Positions 43,859-53,761 of a stretch of 64,000 nucleotides of DNA are shown one piece after another. The first letter of the stretch is position 1. Each line of letters starts with the position of its first letter. This DNA is from Mesorhizobium sp. 113-3-3 (GTDB lineage: Bacteria > Pseudomonadota > Alphaproteobacteria > Rhizobiales > Rhizobiaceae). The stretch spans positions 62,001 to 126,000 of the forward strand of contig NZ_AP023243.1 in NCBI RefSeq assembly GCF_016756495.1. Direction: 5' to 3'. The notes under the pieces are model-generated. The model had not been told where the DNA came from. It saw only the letters and a program-made list of their open reading frames with translations, and did no database searches. The position numbers and the translations under genes are program-made.

Positions 43859-44866
43859 ATGCTCCTGCAAAGATTCCTGATCCGCCTTCTGACGATGCTG
43901 ATCACGCTGTTCGGCGTGGCCGTCGTCGTCTTCGTCGTGATCCGCGTCGCGCCGGGCGATCCGATCGCCATGATGCTGCCGCCTGGTGCGACGGATGACG
44001 ACATTGCCCGCCTGCGCGCGCTCTACGGGCTCGACAAGACCATCGTGCAGCAATTCTTCATCTGGCTGTCCGGCGTCGTCAGGGGCGATTTCGGCACCTC
44101 GATTTCGCTGCGGCAAGACGTGCTCGGCCTCGTCTTCAACCGGCTGCCGGCGACGCTGGAACTCGCCATCGTCGCGCTGATCATGGCGGTGCTGCTTGGC
44201 GGCACGACGGCCGTTCTCGGCGCGCGCGAACGCGGCACAGCGGTGGAAGCCGGCATCGACATCGCCAGCGGTGCAGCACTCTCCATTCCCGATTTCCTGT
44301 GGGGCCTGGTGCTGATCCTTCTGTTCGGCGTGCTGGTGCCGATCTTCGACATTTCCGGCCGCGTATCGCCGCAGCTCGACCTGCCCTTCGTCACCCAGTT
44401 CTATTTCTTCGAAAGCCTGCTTCGGCTGCGCTTCGACCTGACCTGGGACCTGTTGAAACACATGCTGATGCCGGCTGTGGCACTGGCGCTGCCGCTGGCG
44501 GCGATCATCTCGCAGCTGTTGAAACAGTCGCTGAAGGAGGTGCTCGACCTCGACTATGTCGTGCTGGCGCGGGTGAAAGGGTTTTCCGAGACGCAGGTCA
44601 TCCTGCGCGAGGCGTTGAAGAACGCGGCACTGCCGACGCTGACGCTGGTCGGCGTGCAGTTCACTTTCCTCATCGGCGGCACCGTCATCGTCGAGCGGCT
44701 GTTCTCCTATGAAGGCCTCGGCAACATGGCGATCGATGCCGTCATCAACCGCGACCTGCCGCTGATCCAGGGCATCGTGCTGGTCTTCGCGCTGCTGTTC
44801 GTGCTGATCAACCTCACCGTCGACATGATGTATGCGCTGCTCAATCCGAGGCTGCGCCATGGATAG
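43859..44866 (+). CDS. ABC transporter permease (DppB-like)
   Basis: A 335-aa permease starting MLLQRFLIRLLTMLITLFGVAVV. It has the usual DppB periplasmic loop 'RVAPGDPIAMMLPPGATDDDIARLRALYGLDK' and the EAA loop 'ARVKGFSETQVILREALKNAALP' for ATPase contact. ATG 43859 follows the repeat. The last 8 bp overlap the next permease gene. Confidence 0.92.
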   Translation: MLLQRFLIRLLTMLITLFGVAVVVFVVIRVAPGDPIAMMLPPGATDDDIARLRALYGLDKTIVQQFFIWLSGVVRGDFGTSISLRQDVLGLVFNRLPATLELAIVALIMAVLLGGTTAVLGARERGTAVEAGIDIASGAALSIPDFLWGLVLILLFGVLVPIFDISGRVSPQLDLPFVTQFYFFESLLRLRFDLTWDLLKHMLMPAVALALPLAAIISQLLKQSLKEVLDLDYVVLARVKGFSETQVILREALKNAALPTLTLVGVQFTFLIGGTVIVERLFSYEGLGNMAIDAVINRDLPLIQGIVLVFALLFVLINLTVDMMYALLNPRLRHG

Positions 44867-45701
44867 GGCCTCGAGACGCGGACTGAATCCCAGGCTGTGG
44901 CTCGCCGGCGGTTGGCTGCTGCTGGCCCTGCTGGCGGCGATCTTCGCGCCGCTGGTCGCGCCGCAGGACCCGCTGGCGCAGGATCTGATGCTGGAGCGGC
45001 TGCCGCCCTTCTGGCTCGATGGCGCCGAGCCCGGCTATTGGCTGGGCACCGACAGTCTTGGCCGCGATCTCTTGTCCCGGCTGATCTTCGGCGGCCGCAT
45101 CGCCTTCATCGTCGCCTTCGCCGCGGCGATCGCCGCCTGCCTCGTCGGTTCGACGCTCGGGCTGATAGCCGGCTATTTCGGCGGCTGGGCCGATCGCATC
45201 ATTTCGCGCATCGTCGACATCTGGATGGCGTTTCCGCCAGTACTGTTCGCCATCCTGCTGGTGGCCGTGCTCGGCACCGGCCTCAGCTCCGTCATCCTGG
45301 CGATCGCGATCATCGACTGGACGCGCTTCTGCCGGGTGATCCGCGCCGAGGCGATGGGCCAGTCGCGCATGGACTATGTCGAAAACGCCCGCATCGCCGG
45401 CTATGGCCGCATCGGCATCATGCTGCGCGAAGTGCTGCCCAACGTCGTGCCGTCGATCGTGGCGCTGCTGTCGCTGGAAATGGGCATAGCCGTCATCGTC
45501 GAGGCGATCCTGTCCTTCGTCAATCTGTCGATCTCGACCGACGATCCGACCTGGGGCGGCATCATCGCCGAGGGCCGGCTGTCGATCCACCAGGCCTGGT
45601 GGGTGCTGGTGTTTCCGCTGATCACGCTGATCCTCACCGTGCTGTCGTTCAGCCAGTTCGGCGAAGCGCTGAAGGCGCGTTTCGACCCGGTGCTGCGATG
45701 A
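44859..45701 (+). CDS. ABC transporter permease (DppC-like)
   Basis: A 280-aa permease with an N-terminal membrane segment (about 14-33), 'YWLGTDSLGRDLLSRLIFGGRI' and the EAA loop 'NARIAGYGRIGIMLREVLPNVVP'. Overlaps both neighbours (8 bp before, ATGA after), showing tight coupling in the importer operon. Confidence 0.92.
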   Translation: MDRASRRGLNPRLWLAGGWLLLALLAAIFAPLVAPQDPLAQDLMLERLPPFWLDGAEPGYWLGTDSLGRDLLSRLIFGGRIAFIVAFAAAIAACLVGSTLGLIAGYFGGWADRIISRIVDIWMAFPPVLFAILLVAVLGTGLSSVILAIAIIDWTRFCRVIRAEAMGQSRMDYVENARIAGYGRIGIMLREVLPNVVPSIVALLSLEMGIAVIVEAILSFVNLSISTDDPTWGGIIAEGRLSIHQAWWVLVFPLITLILTVLSFSQFGEALKARFDPVLR

Positions 45702-46576
45702 GCGCCTGTCTCGACATCGCCAATCTGAGCGCCGTGCTGCCGAACGGCCAGCGCGTGCTGCGCTCGGTGTCGCTCTCCGTCCAGCCCGGCGAGGTGCGCG
45801 CGCTGGTCGGCGAGAGCGGCGCCGGCAAGACGATGATAGGCAAGGCGGTGCTCGGCGTGCTGCCGTCGAGTGTGCGCATCGTCGAAGGCGACATGAAGCT
45901 CGAAGGCGAAGACCTCGGCAAGTTGCAGCCCAAGGCCCGGCGTACGCTGATCGGCGCGCGTACGGCGCTGATCCCGCAGGATCCGCTGACCGCGCTCAAC
46001 CCGTCGCGCCGCATCGGCCCGCAGATGACCGACCGGCTGGTGCGCATTCTGGGCTGGAGCGGCGAGAAGGCGGATCAACGTGTCCGGCAATTGCTTGACG
46101 AGGTGCAGATCCGCGATCCCGATCGCGTGCTGAAATGCTATCCGCATGAGCTCTCCGGCGGGATGCGCCAGCGCGTGCTGATCGCCGCCGCCTTCGCCGC
46201 CGAGCCCCGGCTGATCGTCGCCGACGAGCCGACCACGGCGCTCGACGTCACCGTGCAGAAGCAGATCCTGCGCCTGATCGCCGCGTTGCAGCGCGAGCAC
46301 GGCACGGCGATCCTGTTCGTCACCCATGATCTCGGCGTCGTCGCCAAGATCAGCCAGGAGGTCTCGGTGCTCTACGCCGGCAAGGTGGTGGAGGAAGCCG
46401 ACACGGCGGCGCTCTTCGCCTCGCCACAACACCCCTACACACGGGCGCTGATGGCGGCGACGCCGCGCTACACCGATCCCTTCGCTTCGCTGAAGCCGGT
46501 GGACGAGGCGGTGCTGGCCGGGCTTGCCGCCGAGATCGCAGCAGCAGACGAGGCATGGAGGCGGCCGCATGGTTGA
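45698..46576 (+). CDS. ABC transporter ATPase (DppD-like)
   Basis: A 292-aa ATPase with GESGAGKT (Walker A), LSGGMRQRV (signature; Met in place of the usual Gln) and [16 protein letters not shown] (Walker B, D-loop). The oligopeptide-type tail 'SPQHPYTRALMAATPRY' follows. Coupled to both neighbours by overlaps of 4 and 8 bp. It pairs with the ATPase at 46569. Confidence 0.92.
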   Translation: MSACLDIANLSAVLPNGQRVLRSVSLSVQPGEVRALVGESGAGKTMIGKAVLGVLPSSVRIVEGDMKLEGEDLGKLQPKARRTLIGARTALIPQDPLTALNPSRRIGPQMTDRLVRILGWSGEKADQRVRQLLDEVQIRDPDRVLKCYPHELSGGMRQRVLIAAAFAAEPRLIVADEPTTALDVTVQKQILRLIAALQREHGTAILFVTHDLGVVAKISQEVSVLYAGKVVEEADTAALFASPQHPYTRALMAATPRYTDPFASLKPVDEAVLAGLAAEIAAADEAWRRPHG

Positions 46577-47405
46577 GCCGCTGTTTTCCGTGCGCGGGCT
46601 GAAGGTCGCGCTGCCCGACATGACCCGCAAGCCGCTGATCGGCCGTGCGCCTCTAGCCGAAATTCTGAAAGGCCTCGACTTCGATCTGCCGAGGGGCTCG
46701 GTGACCGGCATTGTCGGCGAATCCGGGTCCGGCAAGTCGACGCTCGGCCGCGCGCTGGTCAGGCTGCTCGAGCCGAGCGCCGGCAGCATCAGCTTCGAGG
46801 GCCGCGACATCACCCATCTGCCGGAGGCGGAGCTGCGGCCGCTGCGCCGTGACCTGCAGATGATCTTCCAGGACCCGATGTCGTCGCTCAATCCGCGCCG
46901 CACCATCGCCAGCATCATCGCCGCGCCGCTCAAGCAGAACGGGCTTGGCGACAATCTCAGGGACCGTGTTGCAGAGGCGTTGAAGCGGGTCGGTTTGCCG
47001 CAGAGTTTCGCCAGCCGTTACCGCCACGAACTGTCGGGCGGACAGCGCCAGCGCGTCGGCATTGCCCGCGCGCTCGCGCTATCGCCGAAATTCGTGCTGG
47101 CCGACGAGATCGTCTCCGGCCTCGACGTGTCGACGCAGGCGCAGATCCTCACTTTGCTGGAAAAGCTCGCGGCGGAGATGGGCCTGACCGTCGCTTTCAT
47201 CAGTCACGATCTGTCGGTTATCCGGCGGCTGTGCCGGCAAGTCATCGTCATGCGCGAAGGCGTGATCGTCGAAGCCAGTGCCACCGACGCCTTGTTCGAC
47301 AATCCCCGAGAGGCCTACACGCGCGACCTCATCGCAGCCATTCCGCTGCCCGAAATCGACGCCGGCTGGCTGGACATGCCTTCGGCGGCCAAGCCGCCAG
47401 CGTGA
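46569..47405 (+). CDS. ABC transporter ATPase (DppF-like) with unusual Walker B/D-loop
   Basis: A 278-aa ATPase with GESGSGKST and LSGGQRQRV intact. The Walker B/D-loop reads FVLADEIVSGLDVSTQ where most relatives have DEPTSALD; the catalytic Glu is kept, but Pro, Thr and Ala are changed. Second ATPase of the importer, last of the five overlapping transport genes, followed 76 bp later by the VOC gene. Confidence 0.9.
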   Translation: MVEPLFSVRGLKVALPDMTRKPLIGRAPLAEILKGLDFDLPRGSVTGIVGESGSGKSTLGRALVRLLEPSAGSISFEGRDITHLPEAELRPLRRDLQMIFQDPMSSLNPRRTIASIIAAPLKQNGLGDNLRDRVAEALKRVGLPQSFASRYRHELSGGQRQRVGIARALALSPKFVLADEIVSGLDVSTQAQILTLLEKLAAEMGLTVAFISHDLSVIRRLCRQVIVMREGVIVEASATDALFDNPREAYTRDLIAAIPLPEIDAGWLDMPSAAKPPA

Positions 47406-47481
47406 ATGCATACGCACGCCGAAAAGCGGGCTTCGGACGTGCGACCGCAAAGATCCAGGTCCCGCCAATGAGAGGACTGAC

Positions 47482-48081
47482 ATGAAGACGATACTTCGAA
47501 ATGCAACGCTCGCCGCCGCTGTCCTTGGCAGCGCCGGCATGGCCTCGGCGGATTCGATCCCCGGCATGCGCGGCCATGATCATACCGGCATCACCGTTCC
47601 CGACATGAAGCAGGCGGTCGACTTCTTCACCGAAGTGGTCGGTTGCAAGAAGGCGATGTCGTTCGGTCCGTTCGCCGACGACAAGGGCACTTTCATGCAG
47701 GATGTGCTGGGTGTCGACCCGAAGGCCGTGATCGAGCAGATCACCATGGTCCGCTGCGGCTATGGATCGAACATCGAGCTGTTCAAATACACCGCGCCCG
47801 ATCAGAAGGATCTGACGCCGAAGAACAGCGACATTGGCGGCTTCCACATCGCCTTCTATGTCGACGACGTCGCCGCCGCCAAAGCCTATCTCGACGGCAA
47901 GGGCGTCAAGACGCGGATGGGACCACTGCCGGTCAAGGAAGGCCCCGCCGGCGGCCAGACCATTCTCTATTTCCAGGCGCCCTGGGGATTGCAGCTGGAA
48001 GCAATCAGCTATCCCGACGGCATGGCCTATGAGAAGGGTGCCGAGACGGTGCTGTGGAGCCCGAAGAACCCGGAAAAGTAA
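47482..48081 (+). CDS. VOC (glyoxalase-fold) protein with signal peptide
   Basis: A 199-aa protein with a Sec signal (MKTILRNATLAAAVLGSAGMASA, about 1-23) and a vicinal oxygen chelate domain. The domain has 'HDHTGITVPDMKQAVDFFTEVVGCKKAM', 'NIELFKYTAPD', 'GFHIAFYVDDVAAAKAYLDGKGV' and 'WGLQLEAISYPDG'. The His and Glu residues expected for metal binding are present. Export of a VOC protein is unusual, and its place after an importer suggests it acts on or binds the substrate in the periplasm. GAGGA precedes ATG 47482. Substrate unknown. Confidence 0.85.
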   Translation: MKTILRNATLAAAVLGSAGMASADSIPGMRGHDHTGITVPDMKQAVDFFTEVVGCKKAMSFGPFADDKGTFMQDVLGVDPKAVIEQITMVRCGYGSNIELFKYTAPDQKDLTPKNSDIGGFHIAFYVDDVAAAKAYLDGKGVKTRMGPLPVKEGPAGGQTILYFQAPWGLQLEAISYPDGMAYEKGAETVLWSPKNPEK

Positions 48082-48144
48082 TCCTTGGCGCGCGCTTGCG
48101 GAACAACACGCAGGCGCGCCCGCACAATGATTTCGACATAAAAC

Positions 48145-48180
48145 TTTAAGCTTGAAATATCTCGCCGCCGGCGCGATACT
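48145..48180 (+). promoter_or_regulatory. Promoter of the aminobenzoyl-CoA monooxygenase operon with TTYAAGCNTRAA operator, copy 2
   Basis: TTTAAGCTTGAA (48145-48156) overlaps a -35 box TTGAAA (48152-48157). This is followed after exactly 17 bp by GATACT (48175-48180), 33 bp before the ATG at 48214. Binding at the palindrome would block the -35 region. Confidence 0.75.
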
Positions 48181-48213
48181 CACGAGGCAGCAAGCGAAGA
48201 GGAGATCGCACGG

Positions 48214-50508
48214 ATGAAGGTTGCGGTTCTCGGCGGCGGACCAGCCGGCCTCTACTTTGCCATTTCGATGAAGCTCAGGGACGCCGGCCACGACGTGACG
48301 GTGTTCGAGCGCAACCGCGCCGACGACACATTCGGCTGGGGCGTCGTGCTGTCGGCCGAAACGCTGGAGAACCTCGCCAAGAATGATCCGGTCAGCGCCG
48401 TCTGGATCAAGAAGCATTTTGCCTATTGGGACGACATCGCCGTCATCCATGACGGCGTGCGCACCGTCTCTTCAGGCCATGGTTTCTGCGGCATCGGCCG
48501 CAAGCGGCTGCTGATCCTGCTGCAGCGCCGCGCCCGCGAACTCGGCGTCAAGCTGATGTTCGAGACTGATATCGCCGACCCCCGCCCCTATATGGAAACG
48601 CATGACCTTGTCGTCGCCGCCGACGGACTTAATTCCAGGGCGCGCAACACCTTCGTCGAAATCTTCAAGCCCGACATCGACACGCGCAAATGCAAGTTCG
48701 TCTGGCTCGGCACCAATCAGAAATTCGACGACGCCTTCACCTTCATCTTCGAGAAGACGGAGCATGGCTGGGTGTGGGCGCACGCCTACCAGTTCGACAG
48801 CGAGACCGCGACCTTCATCGTCGAATGCAGCGAACAGACCTGGGCTGCCTTCGGCTTCGGCGCGATGACGCAGCAGGAATCGATCGCGGTGTGCGAGCGC
48901 ATCTTCGCCAAGCATCTTGGCGGCCATGCGCTGATGACCAATGCCAACCACATCAGAGGTTCGGCCTGGATCAATTTCCCGCGCGTGCTGTGCGAGCGCT
49001 GGTCCTACAAGAACCTGGCGCTGATGGGCGATGCGGCGGCATCGGCGCATTTTTCGATCGGCTCCGGCACCAAGCTCGCTTTGGAGAGCGCGGTGGCACT
49101 GGCCGAGTATGTCGAGACCGAGCCGGATCTCGACGCCGCCTTCCGCAAATATGAGGATGCCCGCCGCACCGAGGTGCTGAAGCTGCAATCGGCGGCGCGC
49201 AATTCGCTGGAATGGTTCGAGGAGGTCGAGCGCTATCTCGGCCTCGACCCGGTGCAGTTCAACTATTCGCTGCTGACGCGCTCGCAGCGCATCAGCCACG
49301 AGAATTTGCGGCTGCGCGATGCCGAGTGGCTGGGCGGCGCCGAAGAATGGTTCCAGCGCCAGGCGGGCGCCGGCGGCAACAGGCTGCGCCGTGCGCCGAT
49401 GTTCGCGCCGTTCAAGCTGCGCGACATGAAGCTCAACAACCGCGTCGTCGTCTCGCCGATGGCGCAGTACAAGGCCGTCGACGGCTGTCCGACCGACTGG
49501 CATTTCACCCACTATGCCGAGCGCGCCAAGGGCGGCGCCGGCCTTGTCTATATCGAGATGACCTGCGTCAGTCCGGAAGGCCGCATCACGCCCGGCTGTC
49601 CGGGTTTCTACGCGCCCAAACACGAGGTGGCGTGGAAGCGGCTGGTCGATTTCGTCCACGCCGAGACCGAGGCCAAGATCTGCGCCCAGATCGGCCATTC
49701 CGGCGCCAAGGGTTCGACCCGGCTCGGCTGGGAAGGCACCGACGTGCCGCTGGCCTCGGGCAACTGGCCTGTGATGGCGGCATCGGCCGTCGCATGGTCG
49801 CCGCAGAATCAGGTGCCGAAGGCGATGGACCGCGCCGACATGGATCTGGTGCGCGACCAGTTCGTGGCCTCGGCCAAGATGGCTGACCGCTGCGGCTTCG
49901 ACATGCTCGAGATCCACGCCGCGCACGGTTATCTCCTGTCGTCCTTCATCACGCCGGTCACCAACCGGCGCACGGATGAGTATGGCGGTTCGCTGGAAAA
50001 CCGCATGCGCTATCCCCTCGAAATCTTCCGCGCCGTGCGTGCCGCCTGGCCGGTGGGGAAGCCGATCTCGATGCGCATTTCGGCCAATGACTGGGTCGGC
50101 ATCGAAGGCGTCACACCCGCCGACGCGGTCGAGATCGCGCGGCTGCTGCACGAAGCCGGCGTCGACATATGCGACGTCTCGGCCGGGCAGACATCGGCGC
50201 TGGCGAAGCCGGTCTATGGCCGCATGTTCCAGACGCCGTTTTCCGACCGCATCCGCAATGAGGTCGGCATGGCGACGATGGCGGTCGGCAACATCTATGA
50301 GCCGGACCATGTCAATTCGATCCTGATGGCCGGCCGTGCCGATCTGGTGGCGCTGGCGCGGCCGCACCTTGCCGACCCCTATTGGACGCTGCATGCGGCG
50401 GTGACGCTTGGCGACCGCGGCGTGAAATGGCCGGATCCCTATTTGCCCGGGCGCGACCAGATCTACCGGCTGGCCGAGCGCGATGCCGCCGCGGGGCTGA
50501 AAGTATGA
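48214..50508 (+). CDS. Fused flavin monooxygenase/old-yellow-enzyme reductase: 2-aminobenzoyl-CoA or salicylyl-CoA type
   Basis: A 764-aa fusion. About 1-380 is an aromatic monooxygenase with [13 protein letters not shown] and the FAD motif '[26 protein letters not shown]'. About 390-764 is an FMN old-yellow-enzyme domain ('[22 protein letters not shown]', '[30 protein letters not shown]'). The layout is that of 2-aminobenzoyl-CoA monooxygenase/reductase, which hydroxylates and partly reduces the ring. Databases often name the same family salicylyl-CoA 5-hydroxylase/oxidoreductase. With SDR, hydratase, acyl-CoA dehydrogenase and RidA genes downstream, the aminobenzoyl-CoA role fits best. No CoA ligase gene is nearby. 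Confidence 0.87.
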   Translation: MKVAVLGGGPAGLYFAISMKLRDAGHDVTVFERNRADDTFGWGVVLSAETLENLAKNDPVSAVWIKKHFAYWDDIAVIHDGVRTVSSGHGFCGIGRKRLLILLQRRARELGVKLMFETDIADPRPYMETHDLVVAADGLNSRARNTFVEIFKPDIDTRKCKFVWLGTNQKFDDAFTFIFEKTEHGWVWAHAYQFDSETATFIVECSEQTWAAFGFGAMTQQESIAVCERIFAKHLGGHALMTNANHIRGSAWINFPRVLCERWSYKNLALMGDAAASAHFSIGSGTKLALESAVALAEYVETEPDLDAAFRKYEDARRTEVLKLQSAARNSLEWFEEVERYLGLDPVQFNYSLLTRSQRISHENLRLRDAEWLGGAEEWFQRQAGAGGNRLRRAPMFAPFKLRDMKLNNRVVVSPMAQYKAVDGCPTDWHFTHYAERAKGGAGLVYIEMTCVSPEGRITPGCPGFYAPKHEVAWKRLVDFVHAETEAKICAQIGHSGAKGSTRLGWEGTDVPLASGNWPVMAASAVAWSPQNQVPKAMDRADMDLVRDQFVASAKMADRCGFDMLEIHAAHGYLLSSFITPVTNRRTDEYGGSLENRMRYPLEIFRAVRAAWPVGKPISMRISANDWVGIEGVTPADAVEIARLLHEAGVDICDVSAGQTSALAKPVYGRMFQTPFSDRIRNEVGMATMAVGNIYEPDHVNSILMAGRADLVALARPHLADPYWTLHAAVTLGDRGVKWPDPYLPGRDQIYRLAERDAAAGLKV

Positions 50509-51278
50509 CGGCCCCAACAGCGATTTCAGGCAAGCATGCGCTGGTCACCGGCGGCGGCTCCGGGGTCGGCCGGGCCATCGCGCTGGCGCTGGCCAAGGCT
50601 GGCGTCAACGTGACCATATGCGGCCGGCGCGAGGCGGAACTCGCCAAAGTGGCCAGCGAAAACGACCGCATTTTCGGCGTCGCCGCCGATGTCACCAATG
50701 AGGCGTCCATGGCCTCGCTCTACGAGACAGCGCAAGCCGCGCGCGGGGCCTTCGACATCGTCATTGCCAATGCTGGCATGGCCGGCAGCACGCCGGCGCA
50801 CAAGACCACGCTCGCCGACTGGCAAAAGACGCTCGACGTCAATTTGACCGGTGCCTTCCTGACGGTGAAACCGGCGCTTGCCGGCATGGCCGCGCGCAAG
50901 GCGGGACGGATCGTGTTCATCGCCTCCACGGCCGGCTTGAAAGGTTATGCCTATGTCGCGCCTTACGTGGCGGCCAAGCATGGCGTCGTCGGGCTGATGC
51001 GGGCGCTGGCGGCGGAGACGGCGAAATCAGGCGTCACCGTCAACGCGGTGTGCCCGGGCTTCGTCGAGACCGACATGCTGGAAGAGTCCATCCAGCGCAT
51101 TGTCGAAAAAACCGGCCGCTCGGCCGGCGAGGCACGCGCCAGCCTTGCCTCGACCAATCCGCAAGGCCGCTTCATCCAGCCGCAGGAAGTCGCCGCCGCC
51201 GTGCTGTGGCTGTGCGGCGATGCGGCGGCATCGATCACCGGACAGGCAATTTCCATCTCAGGAGGCGAGACATGGTAG
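50505..51278 (+). CDS. SDR-family oxidoreductase
   Basis: A 257-aa short-chain dehydrogenase with the cofactor motif GGGSGVGRA (16-24), NAG near 88 and the catalytic Ser ('FIASTAG') with YVAAK (Tyr/Lys). The C-terminus '[12 protein letters not shown]' is usual for 3-hydroxyacyl-CoA type SDRs. It starts inside the monooxygenase stop (ATGA). It probably oxidises or reduces the hydroxy/oxo group of the alicyclic CoA ester made by the upstream enzyme (inference). Confidence 0.92.
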   Translation: MTAPTAISGKHALVTGGGSGVGRAIALALAKAGVNVTICGRREAELAKVASENDRIFGVAADVTNEASMASLYETAQAARGAFDIVIANAGMAGSTPAHKTTLADWQKTLDVNLTGAFLTVKPALAGMAARKAGRIVFIASTAGLKGYAYVAPYVAAKHGVVGLMRALAAETAKSGVTVNAVCPGFVETDMLEESIQRIVEKTGRSAGEARASLASTNPQGRFIQPQEVAAAVLWLCGDAAASITGQAISISGGETW

Positions 51279-51742
51279 CCGGCCCCCTGCCCGCACCGTC
51301 GGGACCCGGCAAGGACAGGCTGCGCCTGTGGATCAGGCTGCTGCGCGCCTCGCGTACGATCGAGGCCGAACTGCGCGAGCGCCTGAAGAAGGAATTCGAT
51401 ACGACGCTGCCGCGCTTCGACGTGATGGCCGCACTCTACCGCGTGCCGGAAGGCATGCTGATGAGCGACCTGTCGCGCTTCCTGCTGGTCTCCAACGGCA
51501 ATGTCACCGGCATTGTCGACCGGCTGGTTTCGGAAGGGCTGGTTGCCCGCGCGCGCCGCAATGGCGACCGCCGCACGTCCATGGTGCGGCTGACGGAGGA
51601 AGGCACCAAATCCTTCGCCACCATCGCTGCCGCGCATGAGGGCTGGATCGGCGAATTGCTGGGCAAGGTCAGCGAGGAGGATGCCCGCCGGCTGACCGGC
51701 ATGCTGACCTCGTTCCGCAGCAACTGGGAGGGACGCGAATGA
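51272..51742 (+). CDS. MarR-family regulator in the CoA-ester operon
   Basis: A 156-aa winged-helix protein with '[35 protein letters not shown]' (recognition helix region) and the wing '[16 protein letters not shown]'. GGAGG precedes ATG 51272; it overlaps the SDR by 7 bp and the next gene by 4 bp. It is the closest candidate to bind the TTYAAGCNTRAA palindromes, with a CoA thioester as possible ligand, as for BadR- or CouR-type MarR proteins. Confidence 0.92.
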   Translation: MVAGPLPAPSGPGKDRLRLWIRLLRASRTIEAELRERLKKEFDTTLPRFDVMAALYRVPEGMLMSDLSRFLLVSNGNVTGIVDRLVSEGLVARARRNGDRRTSMVRLTEEGTKSFATIAAAHEGWIGELLGKVSEEDARRLTGMLTSFRSNWEGRE

Positions 51743-52551
51743 CCGCGATGGCCAACCTCAAGCCGAAGCATTTCCTGTGGGAGGTCGAGGGCAGGATCGC
51801 CAAGATCCGGCTCGATCGGCCGGAGCGCAAGAACCCGCTGACTTTCGACAGCTATGCGGAACTCCGCGACACGTTCCGCGACCTCGTCTACGCCGACGAT
51901 GTCGATGCCGTGGTGTTCCTCTCCAATGGCGGCAATTTCTGCTCCGGCGGCGATGTCCACGACATTATCGGTCCGCTGGTCAAGATGGACATGAAGCAGC
52001 TTTTGGCCTTCACCCGCATGACCGGCGATTTCGTCAAGGCGATGCTCAACTGCGGCAAGCCGATTATCGCCGCTGTCGACGGCGTGGCGGTCGGGGCCGG
52101 CGCCATCATCGCCATGAGCTCCGACATTCGCATCGCCACGCCGGAGGCCAAGACCGCCTTCCTGTTCACCCGCGTCGGCCTCGCCGGCTGCGACATGGGC
52201 GCCTGCGCGATCCTGCCGCGCATCATCGGCCAGGGCCGCGCCGCCGAACTGCTCTACACCGGCCGCACCATGACGGCCGCCGAGGGCGAGCGCTGGGGCT
52301 TTTACAACCGGCTGGTCGATGCCGCCTCGCTCGAGGCCGACGCACTCGACATGGCGGCGCGCATCGTCTCCGGCCCGACCTTCGCTCACGGCATCACCAA
52401 GACGCAGCTCAACCAGGAATGGTCGATGGGCCTTGACCAGGCGATCGAGGCGGAAGCGCAGGCTCAAGCGATCTGCATGCAGACGCGCGATTTCGAGCGC
52501 GCCTACAAGGCGTTCGTGGCCAAGGAAAAGCCGGTGTTCGAGGGGAATTGA
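51739..52551 (+). CDS. Enoyl-CoA hydratase/isomerase family protein
   Basis: A 270-aa crotonase-fold protein: '[20 protein letters not shown]', oxyanion-hole region '[13 protein letters not shown]', '[19 protein letters not shown]' and '[22 protein letters not shown]'. The usual catalytic Glu of the second motif is replaced by Asp/Met in 'GCDMGA', so it may be an isomerase or ring-opening hydrolase rather than a simple hydratase. Overlaps both neighbours (ATGA and TGATG). Confidence 0.9.
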   Translation: MTAMANLKPKHFLWEVEGRIAKIRLDRPERKNPLTFDSYAELRDTFRDLVYADDVDAVVFLSNGGNFCSGGDVHDIIGPLVKMDMKQLLAFTRMTGDFVKAMLNCGKPIIAAVDGVAVGAGAIIAMSSDIRIATPEAKTAFLFTRVGLAGCDMGACAILPRIIGQGRAAELLYTGRTMTAAEGERWGFYNRLVDAASLEADALDMAARIVSGPTFAHGITKTQLNQEWSMGLDQAIEAEAQAQAICMQTRDFERAYKAFVAKEKPVFEGN

Positions 52552-53699
52552 TGGCTGACAAGAGTTTCCTCAACTGGCCGTTCTTCGAAGACCGCCACCG
52601 CGAACTGGCCGAAAGCCTGGAAGCGTGGTGCGCGAAGAACCTCCCCGTCGATCATCACGACGTCGACGCCGCCTGCCGCGAGCTGGTGCAAAAACTTGGC
52701 CGAGACGGCTGGCTGAAACCGACGGCTGTCGACACCGACAATCCCGGACCGCTCGATGTGCGTACCTTGTGCATCACGCGCGAGACTCTCGCCAGGCATG
52801 ACGGGCTCGCCGATTTCGCTTTCGCCATGCAGGGGCTTGGCACCGGCGCGCTCAGCCTGTTCGGCACGGCGGACCAACAGCAATGGCTGGCGAAGACGCG
52901 CGCCGGCAAGGCGATCTCGGCCTTTGCCCTGTCGGAGCCGCGCTCCGGTTCGGATGTCGCCAACACCGAGATGACGGCGACCCACGACGGCGACAGCTAT
53001 GTTCTCACGGGCGAAAAGACCTGGATCTCCAATGGTGGCATCGCCGACCTCTACATCGTTTTTGCCCGCACCGGCGAGGCGCCGGGCGCCAAGGGGCTTT
53101 CCGCCTTTGTCGTACCGGGTGACGCCAAGGGCCTCGGCATCGCCGAACGCCTCGAAGTGATCGCGCCGCATCCGCTGGCGAGGCTGTCCTTCGATCATGT
53201 CCGTCTGCCTGCCTCGGCACTGATCGGCAAGCCCGGCGACGGTTTTCGTATCGCCATGTCGGTGCTCGACGTGTTCCGCTCGACTGTCGGCGCCGCGGCA
53301 CTCGGCTTTGCCCGTCGGGCGCTCGATGAAAGCATCAGCAGAGTGGCCGAGCGCAAGCTGTTCGGCGCACCGATGGCCGAGTTGCAGATGGTGCAGGGCC
53401 ACATCGCCGACATGGCGCTCGACGTCGATGCGGCGGCGCTTCTGGTCTACCGCGCCGCCTGGACCAAGGACATGGGCGCGGCGCGGGTAACGCGCGAGGC
53501 GGCGATGGCCAAGCTGTTCGCCACCGACAAGGCGCAGGAGGTGATCGACAGAGCGGTGCAGTTGCATGGCGGCGATGGCGTGCGCAAAGGCCACATCGTC
53601 GAAAGCCTGTATCGCGAGATCCGCGCGCTGCGCATCTATGAGGGTGCTTCCGACGTGCAGAAAGTGGTCATCGCGCGGCAAGTGATGGGCGCGGCCTGA
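52551..53699 (+). CDS. Acyl-CoA dehydrogenase family protein
   Basis: A 382-aa FAD acyl-CoA dehydrogenase. It has '[50 protein letters not shown]' (FAD/substrate region) and the C-terminal '[19 protein letters not shown]' with the Glu position used as catalytic base in many members. GAGGGG precedes ATG 52551, which shares a base with the hydratase stop. A likely role is dehydrogenation of the ring or of the opened acyl chain in the aminobenzoyl-CoA route. Confidence 0.92.
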   Translation: MADKSFLNWPFFEDRHRELAESLEAWCAKNLPVDHHDVDAACRELVQKLGRDGWLKPTAVDTDNPGPLDVRTLCITRETLARHDGLADFAFAMQGLGTGALSLFGTADQQQWLAKTRAGKAISAFALSEPRSGSDVANTEMTATHDGDSYVLTGEKTWISNGGIADLYIVFARTGEAPGAKGLSAFVVPGDAKGLGIAERLEVIAPHPLARLSFDHVRLPASALIGKPGDGFRIAMSVLDVFRSTVGAAALGFARRALDESISRVAERKLFGAPMAELQMVQGHIADMALDVDAAALLVYRAAWTKDMGAARVTREAAMAKLFATDKAQEVIDRAVQLHGGDGVRKGHIVESLYREIRALRIYEGASDVQKVVIARQVMGAA

Positions 53700-53761
53700 C
53701 GACGGGAAATTGAAGAGTATTCGATTTTGAGACTTGGTTTTTAGAATACCGGGAGGCTTGA

